Notes: a model not told the origin generated them from the letters alone. A stretch of 64,000 nt of DNA from Pedobacter cryotolerans (GCF_005116475.1 NZ_SWBO01000007.1:164281-228280); one strand, 5' to 3'. Positions 7,836-16,727 are shown, counted from the first letter of the stretch. Made by a program: numbers and translations.

Positions 7836-8222
7836 ATGACGACTGGAAAGAAAATTACCTCAATAATAGCTGTAATTGTTGTATTAACTATTGCTATCTT
7901 TTTTTATTACCGATTTTATTTTGTTTTTGGCGAAGGCGTAAAGGCTGGTGAGCTTAACTACATTGTTAAAAAAGGTTATATGTTTAAAACTTATGAAGGA
8001 AAATTAATTCAATCTGGCATAAGATCTAGACAAACAGGAACTGTACAATCTAATGAGTTTGAATTTTCTGTTGCTGATGAAGCGGTAGCAAAAAAAATGA
8101 TGCTCAACAGCGGGAAAATTTTTGAGCTACATTACAAAGAATATAAAGGAACTTTGCCTTGGCGAGGTTTTAGTGTTTACGTGGTAGACAGCGTGGTTAC
8201 CATGAGAGAACCGATGAATTAA
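7836..8222 (+). CDS. Small membrane-anchored protein of unknown function
   Basis: The 128-residue protein has one N-terminal hydrophobic helix (about residues 8-30, rich in Ile/Val/Phe) followed by a soluble domain of about 95 residues with KAGELNYIVKKGYMFKTYEGKL and FEFSVADEAVAKK. The helix lacks an obvious cleavage site, so it is probably anchored with the domain outside the cytoplasm. I do not recognise a named family. Similar small proteins are common and uncharacterised in Bacteroidota. It stands alone, facing the acyl-CoA dehydrogenase gene across a bidirectional terminator. Confidence 0.75.
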   Translation: MTTGKKITSIIAVIVVLTIAIFFYYRFYFVFGEGVKAGELNYIVKKGYMFKTYEGKLIQSGIRSRQTGTVQSNEFEFSVADEAVAKKMMLNSGKIFELHYKEYKGTLPWRGFSVYVVDSVVTMREPMN

Positions 8223-8242
8223 ATAAAATTTAATATTGAACT

Positions 8243-8270
8243 AAAAATAGCCGCAAATGCGGCTATTTTT
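8243..8270. terminator. Bidirectional intrinsic terminator
   Basis: Perfect 12-bp stem AAAAATAGCCGC/GCGGCTATTTTT with a 4-nt loop, 20 nt past the stop of the upstream membrane protein gene. The A/T flanks allow use in either direction. Confidence 0.9.
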
Positions 8271-8299
8271 GTTTAATCATTTTATAATATGTTATTAAA

Positions 8300-8363
8300 A
8301 CTGATGCTGAAATAAATTCAGCACGAAGTGTTTATAATTTACGTCACCCTGAATTATTTCAGG
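8300..8363. repeat. Two adjacent intergenic palindromes (GCTGAA..TTCAGC and CCCTGAA..TTCAGGG)
   Basis: GCTGAAATAAATTCAGC near 8306 and CCCTGAATTATTTCAGGG near 8346 are both short palindromes with T/A-rich loops. A related GTCATGCCGAATTTACTTCAGC sequence occurs near 20730, so they look like degenerate copies of a dispersed element. Confidence 0.5.
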
Positions 8364-8443
8364 GTCTGTTAGGCGTTAGAGTGCTCTATATAATCCTTAA
8401 AAGATTAAGTGGCAACAATAAAACTCAGTTATTATATTTGAAC

Positions 8444-9595
8444 CTATTTTAATATCTCTCTAGCAATTACTAACTTCTGAATTTCTGAAGTACCCTCTCC
8501 TATGGTACACAATTTGCTATCGCGATAAAATTTCTCTACCGGAAAATCTTTGGTATAACCATAACCACCAAATATCTGTACAGCTTCTGTAGCACAACGT
8601 ACTGCAACTTCTGATGCATAATATTTAGCCATTGCTGATTCTTTAGTCATAGGTTGGTGGCGGTTTTTTAAATCTGCTGCTTGACGAATCAATAATTCTG
8701 CGGCTTCAATTTCTGTAGCCATATCTGCCAATTTAAAACTAATACCTTGGAAACTTGAAATTGGCACACCAAACTGATGGCGTTGCTTAGCATAATTTAC
8801 TGCAGCAATATAAGCTCCTTTTGCAATACCTAAAGATAAAGCAGCGATAGAAATACGACCACCATCTAATACTTTCATGGCTTGTTTAAAACCATCACCT
8901 TCGCTGCCCAACAGGTTTTCTTTTGGTACACGGCAATTATCGAAAATCATTTCAGTGGTTTCTGAAGCACGCATACCCAATTTATTTTCTTTTTTGCCTG
9001 CTGTAAAACCTGGTGTACCACGCTCTACAACAATTGCAGAAATACCTTTTGAACTACCAGCTTCGCCCGTACGAACCATAACAACAGCAACATCACCAGA
9101 TTTACCATGGGTAATCCAGTTTTTTGCGCCATTAATTACGTATTCATCACCATCTAAAACAGCAGTTGTCGTCATTCTTAAGGCATCAGAACCTGTATTG
9201 GCTTCGGTTAAACCCCAAGCGCCAATCCATTCGGCTGTAGCCAGCTTAGGCAACCATTTCATTTTTTGTTCTTCGCTACCAAAAGCCAAAATATGGCCAG
9301 TACAAAGTGAGTTATGTGCAGCTAATGATAAACCGATAGAGCCACATACTTTAGAAACTTCTACAATAACGTCTACATATTCTTGATAGCCAAAACCAGA
9401 ACCGCCATAAATTTCGGGAACTAATACTCCCATTAAACCTAATTCTCCTAACTGTTTAAAAATTTCTACTGGAAAGTGTTGTGCTTCATCCCATTCCATT
9501 ACGTTTTGACGAATGTTCTTTTCGGCAAAATCACTCACCATTTTTTTGATGATTTCTTGATTCTCTGCTACTTCAAAGCTTAAGCCTGTGTGCAT
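8444..9595 (-). CDS. Acyl-CoA dehydrogenase
   Basis: The 383-residue FAD enzyme oxidises acyl-CoA to the 2,3-enoyl-CoA, as in fatty-acid or branched-chain amino-acid breakdown. The N-terminal helical domain has LGELGLMGVLVPEIYGGSG, the middle has GAWGLTEANTGSD and NGAKNWITHG (FAD and substrate binding), and the C-terminus has QIFGGYGYTKDFPVEKFYRD followed by IGEGTSEIQ, where the Glu is the usual catalytic base. The short- or branched-chain class fits this Glu position. I prefer the ATG at 9595. An in-frame upstream start at 9640 would add 15 residues. It stands alone. Confidence 0.9.
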   Translation of the reverse strand: MHTGLSFEVAENQEIIKKMVSDFAEKNIRQNVMEWDEAQHFPVEIFKQLGELGLMGVLVPEIYGGSGFGYQEYVDVIVEVSKVCGSIGLSLAAHNSLCTGHILAFGSEEQKMKWLPKLATAEWIGAWGLTEANTGSDALRMTTTAVLDGDEYVINGAKNWITHGKSGDVAVVMVRTGEAGSSKGISAIVVERGTPGFTAGKKENKLGMRASETTEMIFDNCRVPKENLLGSEGDGFKQAMKVLDGGRISIAALSLGIAKGAYIAAVNYAKQRHQFGVPISSFQGISFKLADMATEIEAAELLIRQAADLKNRHQPMTKESAMAKYYASEVAVRCATEAVQIFGGYGYTKDFPVEKFYRDSKLCTIGEGTSEIQKLVIAREILK

Positions 9596-10045
9596 ATACG
9601 ATTTGATTTTAAATAAAGAAAAGTTTAAATCGGCGCCCATAAATAAGCGTTTGGATTTAAACTTTTCTTAAGATTTATATTTGGTTTGAGACAATGATAA
9701 GCAAATAAAATCATACCATCAAAGCAATAAGCCCTACTTAAAATTAGTCTGTTTTGGTATTTGGTTCATTTCTTTTGCCAAATGAATGACACACAAACAT
9801 TTTTAACAAAATATTTTTTTAAAATAATTTGAGCTTTTTTTATTGATTTAAGCGTTTTGCTGGTAAATGGAGGTTTTTTACACTAAGGGGTGTTTTATAA
9901 ACCCGATAGTAATGGAGCAATTTTTATTTGCAAAATGGATAGCGGGGCAGAAATTGCCGATAAAATACTGCCATTCTTTTTCTAATAATAATAATAAACC
10001 ACAATTGCATTTATGAATAACAAACACTAACGTGGTAATAAATTC
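9596..10045. other. Intergenic stretch without recognised genes
   Basis: About 450 A/T-rich bases between apt and the acyl-CoA dehydrogenase. It should contain the dehydrogenase promoter, but I see no confident -33/-7 pair, no strong hairpin and no reading frame with family features. No repeat family copy was found. Confidence 0.5.
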
Positions 10046-10573
10046 TTAATAGCTTACTAAAGAAAATGTGTGTTTACTAAAATCAGCTAATTTTTGTTTG
10101 CCATTTAAAAAATCGAGACTAATTAAAAAAGAATATGCCGCAACGTTGGCTTGTAATTGATTTACCAATTTAGATGCAGCAACAACTGTTCCGCCTGTTG
10201 CTAACAAATCATCGTGAATTAAAACATTTTGTCCGGCAGTAAATGCATCTTCATGAACTTCTAAAATTGCACTCCCATATTCTAGCTCGTAGGCTTGCTG
10301 AATAGTTTTATAAGGCAATTTACCTGCTTTACGAATAGGCACAAAAGGAACTTTTAATGCTTGCGCCAACGCTAAACCAAATAAAAAACCCCTACTTTCG
10401 ATACCTGCAACAACATCTATTTTTACATCCTTTAATTGTAAAGCCAGAGCTTCGGTAATTTCGGCACAGAGTGCTGCATCTTTTAAAACTGGAGTAATAT
10501 CTTTAAAAACAATACCTGGTTTTGGGAAATCGGCAACATCGCGTAGGGTTTGTTTAATTTTGGTTTGTAGCAT
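10046..10573 (-). CDS. apt: Adenine phosphoribosyltransferase
   Basis: The 175-residue enzyme salvages adenine with PRPP to AMP in the cytoplasm. Family features are the start IKQTLRDVADFPKPGIVFKDITP, VVAGIESRGFLFGLALA, VPIRKAGKLPY, and the PRPP-binding motif VLIHDDLLATGGT near residue 117. Length matches type I APRT. The start overlaps the stop of the upstream helix-hairpin-helix gene by one base (TAATG), so translation is probably coupled. Confidence 0.96.
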   Translation of the reverse strand: MLQTKIKQTLRDVADFPKPGIVFKDITPVLKDAALCAEITEALALQLKDVKIDVVAGIESRGFLFGLALAQALKVPFVPIRKAGKLPYKTIQQAYELEYGSAILEVHEDAFTAGQNVLIHDDLLATGGTVVAASKLVNQLQANVAAYSFLISLDFLNGKQKLADFSKHTFSLVSY

Positions 10574-11502
10574 TATTGGAAAACGAGATAAGGTGTTAAA
10601 TTTTGAATAATTTGAGGCGTTAAGATAAGCACTTTCTTTAAATCATCTATACTATTAAACTTACCGTGTTGTTTTCGGTACTGAATAATTGCGTTTATTT
10701 GCTTAAATTTTAGGTAAGGATGATTTTTAAGGTCATCGAACTCGGCAGCATTGATGTTAATTTTTTTAATGTTTGAGATGTCTATTTTAATTTGGTCTTT
10801 AATTTCGGCATATTTTAAAGTATCCAATCCATACACTTCTAACAATTGTTCTTTTTTATAAAAACCACCTAGCTTATTTCTGTAGTTTGCTATTCGCCTT
10901 GCGAATGCCGCACCTATTCCTTTTATTTCATCTAATTGCAAAGTATCGGCACCATTAATTTCTATAATTGCCAATTCTTTTTTAACATACGCAACTTTAT
11001 CAGGATCGCTTTTTTTCTCGAATTTATTGGCAAATTCTTGACCTTTAATCTGAATATAAGGTAGCAAAGCTTGATATTTTTCTGCAGAAATAGTATACAT
11101 CTTCTGTAAATCTTCAGATTTATAAAACTTACCGCCTTTATTGCGGTAATTGATTATTGATTGTGCCTGCTTTGCTGATAAGCCAAGTTTTTGCCATTCG
11201 GCGATACCAATTGTGTTTGGATCGAAACTAAAAAGTGTGATTGATTTTTTTAGATCGGCGTCTTCAATTTCACTTTGTGTATTTTGGTAAGCGTATTTTG
11301 ACTGCTGCTTATTTACAAGCACTAATTTTTGTAAAGCAAGCTGATCATTTGTGGATTGAAAAACAGGTTTAACGAAATATGAGTGATAAAAATAAGGCAA
11401 TACAGTAACTAAAAATAATATAGCCATTAAAAACAATAGCCCATTAAGCTCTCGTTTTGTAAAGCCAAAGTAGTTATTTAACCAATTTTTAATAGATAAC
11501 AT
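10573..11502 (-). CDS. Membrane-anchored helix-hairpin-helix protein (ComEA-like)
   Basis: The 309-residue protein has one transmembrane helix at about residues 20-40 and three helix-hairpin-helix modules, each with an RNKGGKF/YRNKLGGFY/YRKQHGKF segment (around residues 120, 210 and 285). The repeats match the ComEA HhH domain that binds double-stranded DNA without sequence preference. In naturally competent bacteria ComEA captures incoming DNA. Here the location outside the membrane and a role in DNA uptake are inferences; other com genes are not in the window. It overlaps apt by one base. Confidence 0.8.
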   Translation of the reverse strand: MLSIKNWLNNYFGFTKRELNGLLFLMAILFLVTVLPYFYHSYFVKPVFQSTNDQLALQKLVLVNKQQSKYAYQNTQSEIEDADLKKSITLFSFDPNTIGIAEWQKLGLSAKQAQSIINYRNKGGKFYKSEDLQKMYTISAEKYQALLPYIQIKGQEFANKFEKKSDPDKVAYVKKELAIIEINGADTLQLDEIKGIGAAFARRIANYRNKLGGFYKKEQLLEVYGLDTLKYAEIKDQIKIDISNIKKININAAEFDDLKNHPYLKFKQINAIIQYRKQHGKFNSIDDLKKVLILTPQIIQNLTPYLVFQ

Positions 11503-11563
11503 AGGTACTCTAAATATAAATCTTATTTTTGATATTGCTTTATAAATTAATGCCGCTATTTAA

Positions 11564-13315
11564 ATGAAGATTATAACCAAACAAGAATTTGCCAAAGCAA
11601 CCAAAATTGATAAGTTAGGCGTACCAGGCCTTGCTACTTTGTTAATGGAGGTAATGAAGTTGAATGACATTAACGAAGTATTTTCTAAAAATGAGCATTT
11701 TGCAGGACTAGAATTTGTTGATAAAATTTTAGAAACCATTGGCGTAACGATAGATTTTGATGAGGAGGATTTAAAGAATATCCCTAAAACAGGGGGCTTT
11801 ATTGCAATTGCAAATCATCCGTATGGAGGTGTAGAAGGCTTGGCTTTGGTAAAACTGCTGTGTACAGTTAGGCCAGAGGCGAAGGTAATGGTAAATTTTA
11901 TCCTCAAAAAAATCCCTAATTTAAGTGAGTTTTTTGTGGCAGTTAATCCTTTCGAAAATGTTCAACATTCATCGAGCATTAGCGGTTTAAAAGCAACTTT
12001 TGATTTATTGCAAAGCGGTACTCCTATCGGGATTTTTCCGGCAGGAGAAGTTTCTACTTTTAATTTAGAAACCCAAGAAATTACAGACCGATTGTGGCAC
12101 CCGGTGGTTGGCAAATTAATCTCTAGATCTAAAGTACCGGTTGTACCTATCTATTTTCATGGCAATAATGGTGTGCTTTTTAACATCTTGAGTTTTATAC
12201 ACCCTACGTTAAGAACTGCCAAATTGCCATCAGAGTTTTTAAATAAAAAAGGTTTAAAAATTAAAGTACGCATTGGCAAGCCTATTAAAATTGAAGACAT
12301 CAGCTATAAAAAGGATACCAATAAATTACTAGATTTTTTAAGAGCAAGAACTTACGCATTGGGCACAAGTTTAGAGCAGGAGAAAAAACTTTTTAATCCG
12401 ATAAATTTATTTAAACGTAAGAAAAACCCAGATGCCGTAGTTGCTGAAACAGACAGAGGTTTAATAGTTACTGAAGTTGCCAAATTAGAGGAGTTTAGGG
12501 TTTGGGAAGAAAAAAACTATGAAGTTTATATTGTACCAACCGCAAGCATTCCGAATATTTTACGTGAAATTGGTCGCTTACGCGAAATTACTTTTAGAGA
12601 GGTTGGTGAAGGCACAAATAAGAAAATTGATTTAGATAATTACGACATTTATTATAACCATTTATTTATTTGGGATAAAGATTTACAAAATATTGTTGGG
12701 GCATACAGAATTGGCAAGGGCGATGAAATTTTAGACACCATGGGGAGAAGAGGTTTTTACCTATCGGAATTGTTTAAAATTAAAGAACCTTTTTATCCGA
12801 TTTTAAGACAAGGCATAGAACTTGGCCGCTCGTGGATTAGAAAAGAATATCAACAAAAACCTTTGCCGCTGTTTTTATTATGGAAGGGAATTTTAAAATA
12901 CCTGATTGACAATCCGCAATACCGTTACATGTTTGGGCCAGTAAGTATCAGTAATAATTTTTCTAAATTATCTAAATCTCTGATTGTTGATTACATCATT
13001 AAAAATCATTTTGATTATGAATTGGCTTCTTACGTAAAACCAAAAAATAAATTTAAAGCAGATTTAACAGCTATTGATAGAGATTTGTTGGTTGAGAGTA
13101 GCGAATCGCTCAAAGATTTAGATGGTTTGATTGGCGATATCGAAAATTCGCACATTAAAATTCCGGTGTTATTGAGACAGTACATGAATTTAAATGCTAA
13201 GATTATCTGTTTTAATATCGACCCTAAATTTTCAGATTGTTTAGATGGATTTTTAGTAGTTGATGCACATAAAATTCCGGCAGAAATGTTGGAGAAAATT
13301 GGAAAGAATTTCTAA
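11564..13315 (+). CDS. Bifunctional acyltransferase, OlsF-like (aminolipid synthesis)
   Basis: The 583-residue protein joins two domains. Residues about 60-270 form a PlsC-type O-acyltransferase with the substrate-acid motif variant NHPYGGVEG (84-92) and FPAGE (158-162). Residues about 315-560 form a GNAT-fold N-acyltransferase of the OlsB/hemolysin type, with NIVGAYRIGKGDEIL, ELGRSWIRKEYQQ and YMFGPVSISNNF. OlsF of this layout is known to make ornithine lipids in Flavobacterium and Serratia; the separate Bacteroides GlsB/GlsA make glycine lipids. The acyl acceptor here (ornithine or glycine) cannot be told from sequence. The gene stands alone. Confidence 0.8.
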   Translation: MKIITKQEFAKATKIDKLGVPGLATLLMEVMKLNDINEVFSKNEHFAGLEFVDKILETIGVTIDFDEEDLKNIPKTGGFIAIANHPYGGVEGLALVKLLCTVRPEAKVMVNFILKKIPNLSEFFVAVNPFENVQHSSSISGLKATFDLLQSGTPIGIFPAGEVSTFNLETQEITDRLWHPVVGKLISRSKVPVVPIYFHGNNGVLFNILSFIHPTLRTAKLPSEFLNKKGLKIKVRIGKPIKIEDISYKKDTNKLLDFLRARTYALGTSLEQEKKLFNPINLFKRKKNPDAVVAETDRGLIVTEVAKLEEFRVWEEKNYEVYIVPTASIPNILREIGRLREITFREVGEGTNKKIDLDNYDIYYNHLFIWDKDLQNIVGAYRIGKGDEILDTMGRRGFYLSELFKIKEPFYPILRQGIELGRSWIRKEYQQKPLPLFLLWKGILKYLIDNPQYRYMFGPVSISNNFSKLSKSLIVDYIIKNHFDYELASYVKPKNKFKADLTAIDRDLLVESSESLKDLDGLIGDIENSHIKIPVLLRQYMNLNAKIICFNIDPKFSDCLDGFLVVDAHKIPAEMLEKIGKNF

Positions 13316-13371
13316 ACCCCAACCCCCTGAAGGGGGCTTCATAGTTCAACTCCCCTTTAGGGGTTGGGGGT
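13316..13371. repeat. CCCCAACCCCC / GGGGTTGGGG inverted repeat
   Basis: C-rich arm at 13317-13327 and G-rich arm at 13359-13370 enclose a smaller CCCCTGAAGGGG and CCCCTTTAGGGG pair. This GC-rich element contrasts with the A/T-rich flanks and resembles the 31326-31371 element. It directly follows the stop codon. Confidence 0.7.
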
Positions 13372-13377
13372 AATAAC

Positions 13378-13406
13378 AAAAGCCACGACATCCATCGTGG
13401 CTTTTT
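13378..13406 (+). terminator. Intrinsic terminator after the OlsF-like gene
   Basis: Stem AAAAGCCACGA/TCGTGGCTTTT with a 6-nt loop, followed by T on the plus strand. Confidence 0.85.
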
Positions 13407-13475
13407 GCTTTACTAACTAACCTAAACTTGTTATTTATTAACCAAATATTTAACACCACAAAAGTAGATTCAGGA

Positions 13476-13503
13476 TGTTAAACTGATGTTAAGTATGGGT
13501 TAT
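13476..13503 (+). promoter_or_regulatory. Possible Pho-type direct repeats upstream of the transglutaminase-like gene
   Basis: TGTTAA at 13476, TGTTAA at 13487 and GGTTAT at 13498 stand at an exact 11-nt period, the same spacing and core as the six-unit array upstream of the TonB receptor gene. A weak -7-like TAATATTG lies at 13518. With only two exact units, chance is not excluded. Confidence 0.4.
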
Positions 13504-13574
13504 TAAAATGAAAAACTTAATATTGCTTCATTGTTAATTTTAGCTACATTTAATGTTAACTAAATATTAACAAC

Positions 13575-14777
13575 ATGAAAACAGCTGCCAAAAGTTTGAT
13601 TGTACTTATAGTGTTAACTATATTGATTAATAGCAATATAAAAGGACAAAATTATGCAGTAGATTTTTACGAGCACACTTTTAATTTCACGGCAGATGAA
13701 ACTATAACTATCAAATTTGATGGCGATTTAAACAAAGAAGCTGTGGTTTCATTTTATAATGAAATTAGCAAAAGCAATCACCAATCCATTATTAATTCTC
13801 TTTTAAAATATAAGGCTGATTATAAACTGAATGATTGGTTGTACTATCAATTAATTAGAAAAACCGCACAGCAACTAAGTCCGAAAAATATAAATTACAA
13901 CAGGTATACATTGTATAAATGGTTTTTGATGAACAAATCTGGTTACGATGCCAAACTTGCTATTGGAAATAACCAACTGATTTTTTATGTTTTTAATGAT
14001 GAAGACATTGCTGATATTCCGTTTTTTATGGTAGATGATAAAAAATATATGTGTTTAAATTACCATGACTTTGGCAGACTATTTAATAAAGAAAGTGTTT
14101 ATATTCCTGTTAAAATTAATATTCCAGAAGCAACGCATTCCTTTAGTTATAAAGTTACCCGACTGCCAGATTTTAAACCAGAACAGTACACCGAAAAACA
14201 AATTAGCTTTAATTACAAGCAAAAACCTTATCACTTTAAAATTAAAATAAGTAGTGAAATAGAAGGTATTTTTGCTAACTATCCGGTAGTTGATTTTGCA
14301 ACCTATTTTAATATTCCTTTAAGTAGAGAAACTTACCAATCGTTTATTCCGATACTAAAAGATAAATTAAAAAAAATGAGCAAAAAAAACGGGGTTGATT
14401 ATTTGATGCGTTTTACCAGATATGCGTTTTTATATGAAGATGATGAAGCAAATTATGGCAAGGAAAAAAGATTATCGCCAGAACAAACTTTGTTTACAGA
14501 ATCTAGCGATTGCGATGATAGAGCAGCTTTATTTTTTTATTTAGTTAAAGAAATTTATAATTTACCGATGATTGCCATGCTTTATCCCACTCATATTACG
14601 ATGGCAGTTGAGTTAGAAAAACCAATTGGCGATGTGGTGATTTATCAAGGAAAATCGTATTCTGTTTGTGAGCCAACACCACAAAAACAAAATTTAAAGA
14701 TTGGCCAAATGGCCGCTAATTTGCGAAATATACCTTATCAAATTGTTTATGCTTATGCTCCTTCTCCAATAAAATAG
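13575..14777 (+). CDS. Secreted transglutaminase-like protein
   Basis: The 400-residue protein has an N-terminal signal peptide (about residues 1-25, ending near IKGQ). The C-terminal third carries SSDCDDRAALFFYLVKEI (Cys in DCDDRA), YPTHITMAVE (His) and CEPT. This Cys-His-Asp order is that of transglutaminase-like cysteine-peptidase folds, so a cell-envelope peptidase or crosslinking role is possible. The first 250 residues match nothing I recognise. The upstream region has TGTTAA repeats. A stem ATGTTAAG/CTTAACAT follows the stop near 14790-14820. Confidence 0.7.
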   Translation: MKTAAKSLIVLIVLTILINSNIKGQNYAVDFYEHTFNFTADETITIKFDGDLNKEAVVSFYNEISKSNHQSIINSLLKYKADYKLNDWLYYQLIRKTAQQLSPKNINYNRYTLYKWFLMNKSGYDAKLAIGNNQLIFYVFNDEDIADIPFFMVDDKKYMCLNYHDFGRLFNKESVYIPVKINIPEATHSFSYKVTRLPDFKPEQYTEKQISFNYKQKPYHFKIKISSEIEGIFANYPVVDFATYFNIPLSRETYQSFIPILKDKLKKMSKKNGVDYLMRFTRYAFLYEDDEANYGKEKRLSPEQTLFTESSDCDDRAALFFYLVKEIYNLPMIAMLYPTHITMAVELEKPIGDVVIYQGKSYSVCEPTPQKQNLKIGQMAANLRNIPYQIVYAYAPSPIK

Positions 14778-14879
14778 TTGTAATCAATGTATGTTAAGTA
14801 GCATTAACTGCTTAACATAATGATAATATCAATTGATTTATATGCAACCTATCTTTGGATTTATTAAAATTTGATCATT

Positions 14880-15161
14880 ATGAAGAAAGAAAAATCGAAA
14901 TCTGAAGGCAAAAAAGCTAAGAAAGAATTAGAAGATAAACTTATAAATGCATTTACTGCTGTTGTTGCTGAATATGGAAAAGCAAAAAAAACGAAAGCAA
15001 TTATTGAGAAATTTACGAAACTGTTGAGTAAAAAAGTTGAACTAAAAAACAAAGTAGTAATTGAGAAAGTAGAAGAAACAGTAGAAAAACCTTCAGTAGA
15101 ACAAGCAGAAATAGTAGCCAAACCAAAAGTTGTTAAAAAGGCTGCAGTTACTAAAAAATAA
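14880..15161 (+). CDS. Small Lys/Glu/Val-rich protein of unknown function
   Basis: The 93-residue protein begins MKKEKSKSEGKKAKKELED and is very rich in Lys, Glu, Val and Ala. Its centre (LINAFTAVVAEYGKAKKTKAIIEKFTKLLSKKV) could form an amphipathic helix; the tail with KPKVVKKAAVTKK resembles histone-H1-like lysine/alanine repeats. A nucleoid-associated role is only a guess. I use ATG 14880; an in-frame TTG three codons upstream is less likely. It ends at a strong terminator shared with the convergent lipoprotein gene. Confidence 0.7.
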   Translation: MKKEKSKSEGKKAKKELEDKLINAFTAVVAEYGKAKKTKAIIEKFTKLLSKKVELKNKVVIEKVEETVEKPSVEQAEIVAKPKVVKKAAVTKK

Positions 15162-15167
15162 TAAGGT

Positions 15168-15205
15168 AAAAAAAATGCCGAAGTTTTAAGCTTCGGCATT
15201 TTTTT
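15168..15205. terminator. Bidirectional intrinsic terminator
   Basis: GCCGAAG (15177-15183) pairs with CTTCGGC (15191-15197), flanked by a long A-run before and T-run after, so it works for the small Lys-rich gene on plus and the lipoprotein gene on minus. Confidence 0.9.
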
Positions 15206-15218
15206 TTAAGATAATTAC

Positions 15219-16727
15219 TTACAAATAAACATTTTGTTGAGGCGTAAAACTTGCCCAACCAGTTGACCAATCTGTAGTACCAAACGCACCTCTATAGGTT
15301 ACTGTTTCAAATCCTGATAAACCAGTAAAGTTAGCGCCACTTAGCAAAATAGAGCCTGTATTTGGTGTAAGTTTTGGAGTTGCACCTAAATCAAATATAG
15401 ATCCATCAATACCCATATCTTCCCATTTTGGTAGGCTTTGGTTTCCAAATGCAGTAGTGTTAAACCATTCAACAACTGTTTGGGCACCAATGTTTCCATT
15501 AGAAATAATTGGACTACCTTTTGGATTAGGAAAATTCACAGAACCACCTGTTCCATAACCATTATCACCCCAACCATTTACACCTGCAAGAACATTGTTT
15601 TTAAATACTAAATCTCCACTTGCTGCATTTGCTAAAGTTGTAGATCCATCAATATATAATCCATTAGGATAACCAGTAAAAACCGAGTTATGAATCTTTA
15701 ACTTATTATTTCTTCTTAAATGCAAAGCATTTTGAAATTGAACAGAAATCGTTTTGTCTTTATCTTTCTTTGGACCTATAATTGTCATGTTTGAAAATGT
15801 ACCAGAAGTAAAAGGACTAGCAGCAGAGCCTGTTCCATCATTATCAACTTCAAATCCATTAGAACCAGATTGATCAGCTGCATTTGCGTCTCTAATACCA
15901 ATTGCAAATTGAACTTTACCATTGTAACCAAAATCTACATCAAAATCATCATCTAAACCACGGTAAGCAATTAAGTGTTTTGCATTAACTGTTCCACCGA
16001 ACCACTCAAAGGCATCATCTAAACCATAAGAACATTGTACATAATCTACAACTGTAGCACTTCCAACTGAGCCCATTGTTAATGAGTTAACCTCTTGATT
16101 TGGATTTATTGGCGTACCTGCATATTCAATTCTAACATATTTAATTACACCAGAATTATCTGTATTTGCTGTACCACCATGCCATGCGCCATAATTTCCT
16201 TCTAATTCTGCTTCGCCATTTGGCTGATTATTAACGGCTTTACCACAAATAACTAAACCTCCCCAATCTCCTGGTTCGCGGAAACCTGGAGCTCTTTCTG
16301 AAGTAAATATAATTGGTGCACTAGCAGTACCCTCAGCTAATATTTTATTTCCTCTTTGAACAACCAAAGTACCTTTACTCTCGCGATCGCCGATTATGGT
16401 TGTCCCAGCTTCAATTTCTAAAGTTATGTTTTCTACTGCAGGCAAGCTTTGCGTATTTTTAGCATCTCTACCAACTCTAACAAATCCATTGATACGGTAA
16501 ACCTTATCTTTTGTCCATTTTGTATTTACCAAAATATTACCAGCTGGAATTTCTACTATACTTTTAGTAGTTGTGCCACCACCATCTCCATCTGTTTTAC
16601 CAGCTTCGATATACTCAATGATGGTTGTTTTTTTACAAGCACCAAATACTAGTGATAAGCTCAAAATAAGCAAGGCTGCTTTAGATTTGAAATTTAATTT
16701 TGTTTTGTAATTGAATTGCATATTCAT
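15219..16727 (-). CDS. Surface-type lipoprotein partnered with a TonB-dependent receptor
   Basis: The 502-residue protein has a signal sequence with lipobox-like LVFGACKK near residues 28-35, followed by a Gly/Asp/Thr linker. The mature part has short Gly/Asp/Asn-rich motifs, for example GDWGGLVICGKA and YGLDDAFEWFGGTV, in a probable beta-rich fold. It has no SusD-like TPR features. It is 35 nt downstream of the TonB receptor gene, on the same strand, so both form one operon. The pair resembles receptor-plus-lipoprotein uptake systems; the cargo is unknown. The upstream Pho-like array suggests a phosphorus source. Confidence 0.75.
   Translation of the reverse strand: MNMQFNYKTKLNFKSKAALLILSLSLVFGACKKTTIIEYIEAGKTDGDGGGTTTKSIVEIPAGNILVNTKWTKDKVYRINGFVRVGRDAKNTQSLPAVENITLEIEAGTTIIGDRESKGTLVVQRGNKILAEGTASAPIIFTSERAPGFREPGDWGGLVICGKAVNNQPNGEAELEGNYGAWHGGTANTDNSGVIKYVRIEYAGTPINPNQEVNSLTMGSVGSATVVDYVQCSYGLDDAFEWFGGTVNAKHLIAYRGLDDDFDVDFGYNGKVQFAIGIRDANAADQSGSNGFEVDNDGTGSAASPFTSGTFSNMTIIGPKKDKDKTISVQFQNALHLRRNNKLKIHNSVFTGYPNGLYIDGSTTLANAASGDLVFKNNVLAGVNGWGDNGYGTGGSVNFPNPKGSPIISNGNIGAQTVVEWFNTTAFGNQSLPKWEDMGIDGSIFDLGATPKLTPNTGSILLSGANFTGLSGFETVTYRGAFGTTDWSTGWASFTPQQNVYL

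Noticed and set aside
8877..9386. 169-residue plus-strand frame inside the acyl-CoA dehydrogenase gene
   Set aside because: It is antisense to an intact acyl-CoA dehydrogenase, has shuffled composition and no family features; it is a shadow of the strong codon bias on the other strand.
13316..13371. GC-rich inverted repeat as the terminator of the OlsF-like gene
   Set aside because: It lacks a T-run; the canonical stem with T-run follows at 13378-13406.
14864..15199. 111-residue minus-strand frame over the Lys-rich gene and its terminator
   Set aside because: It is antisense to a clean small gene, is Phe/Ser-rich (the complement of Lys codons), and covers the terminator.
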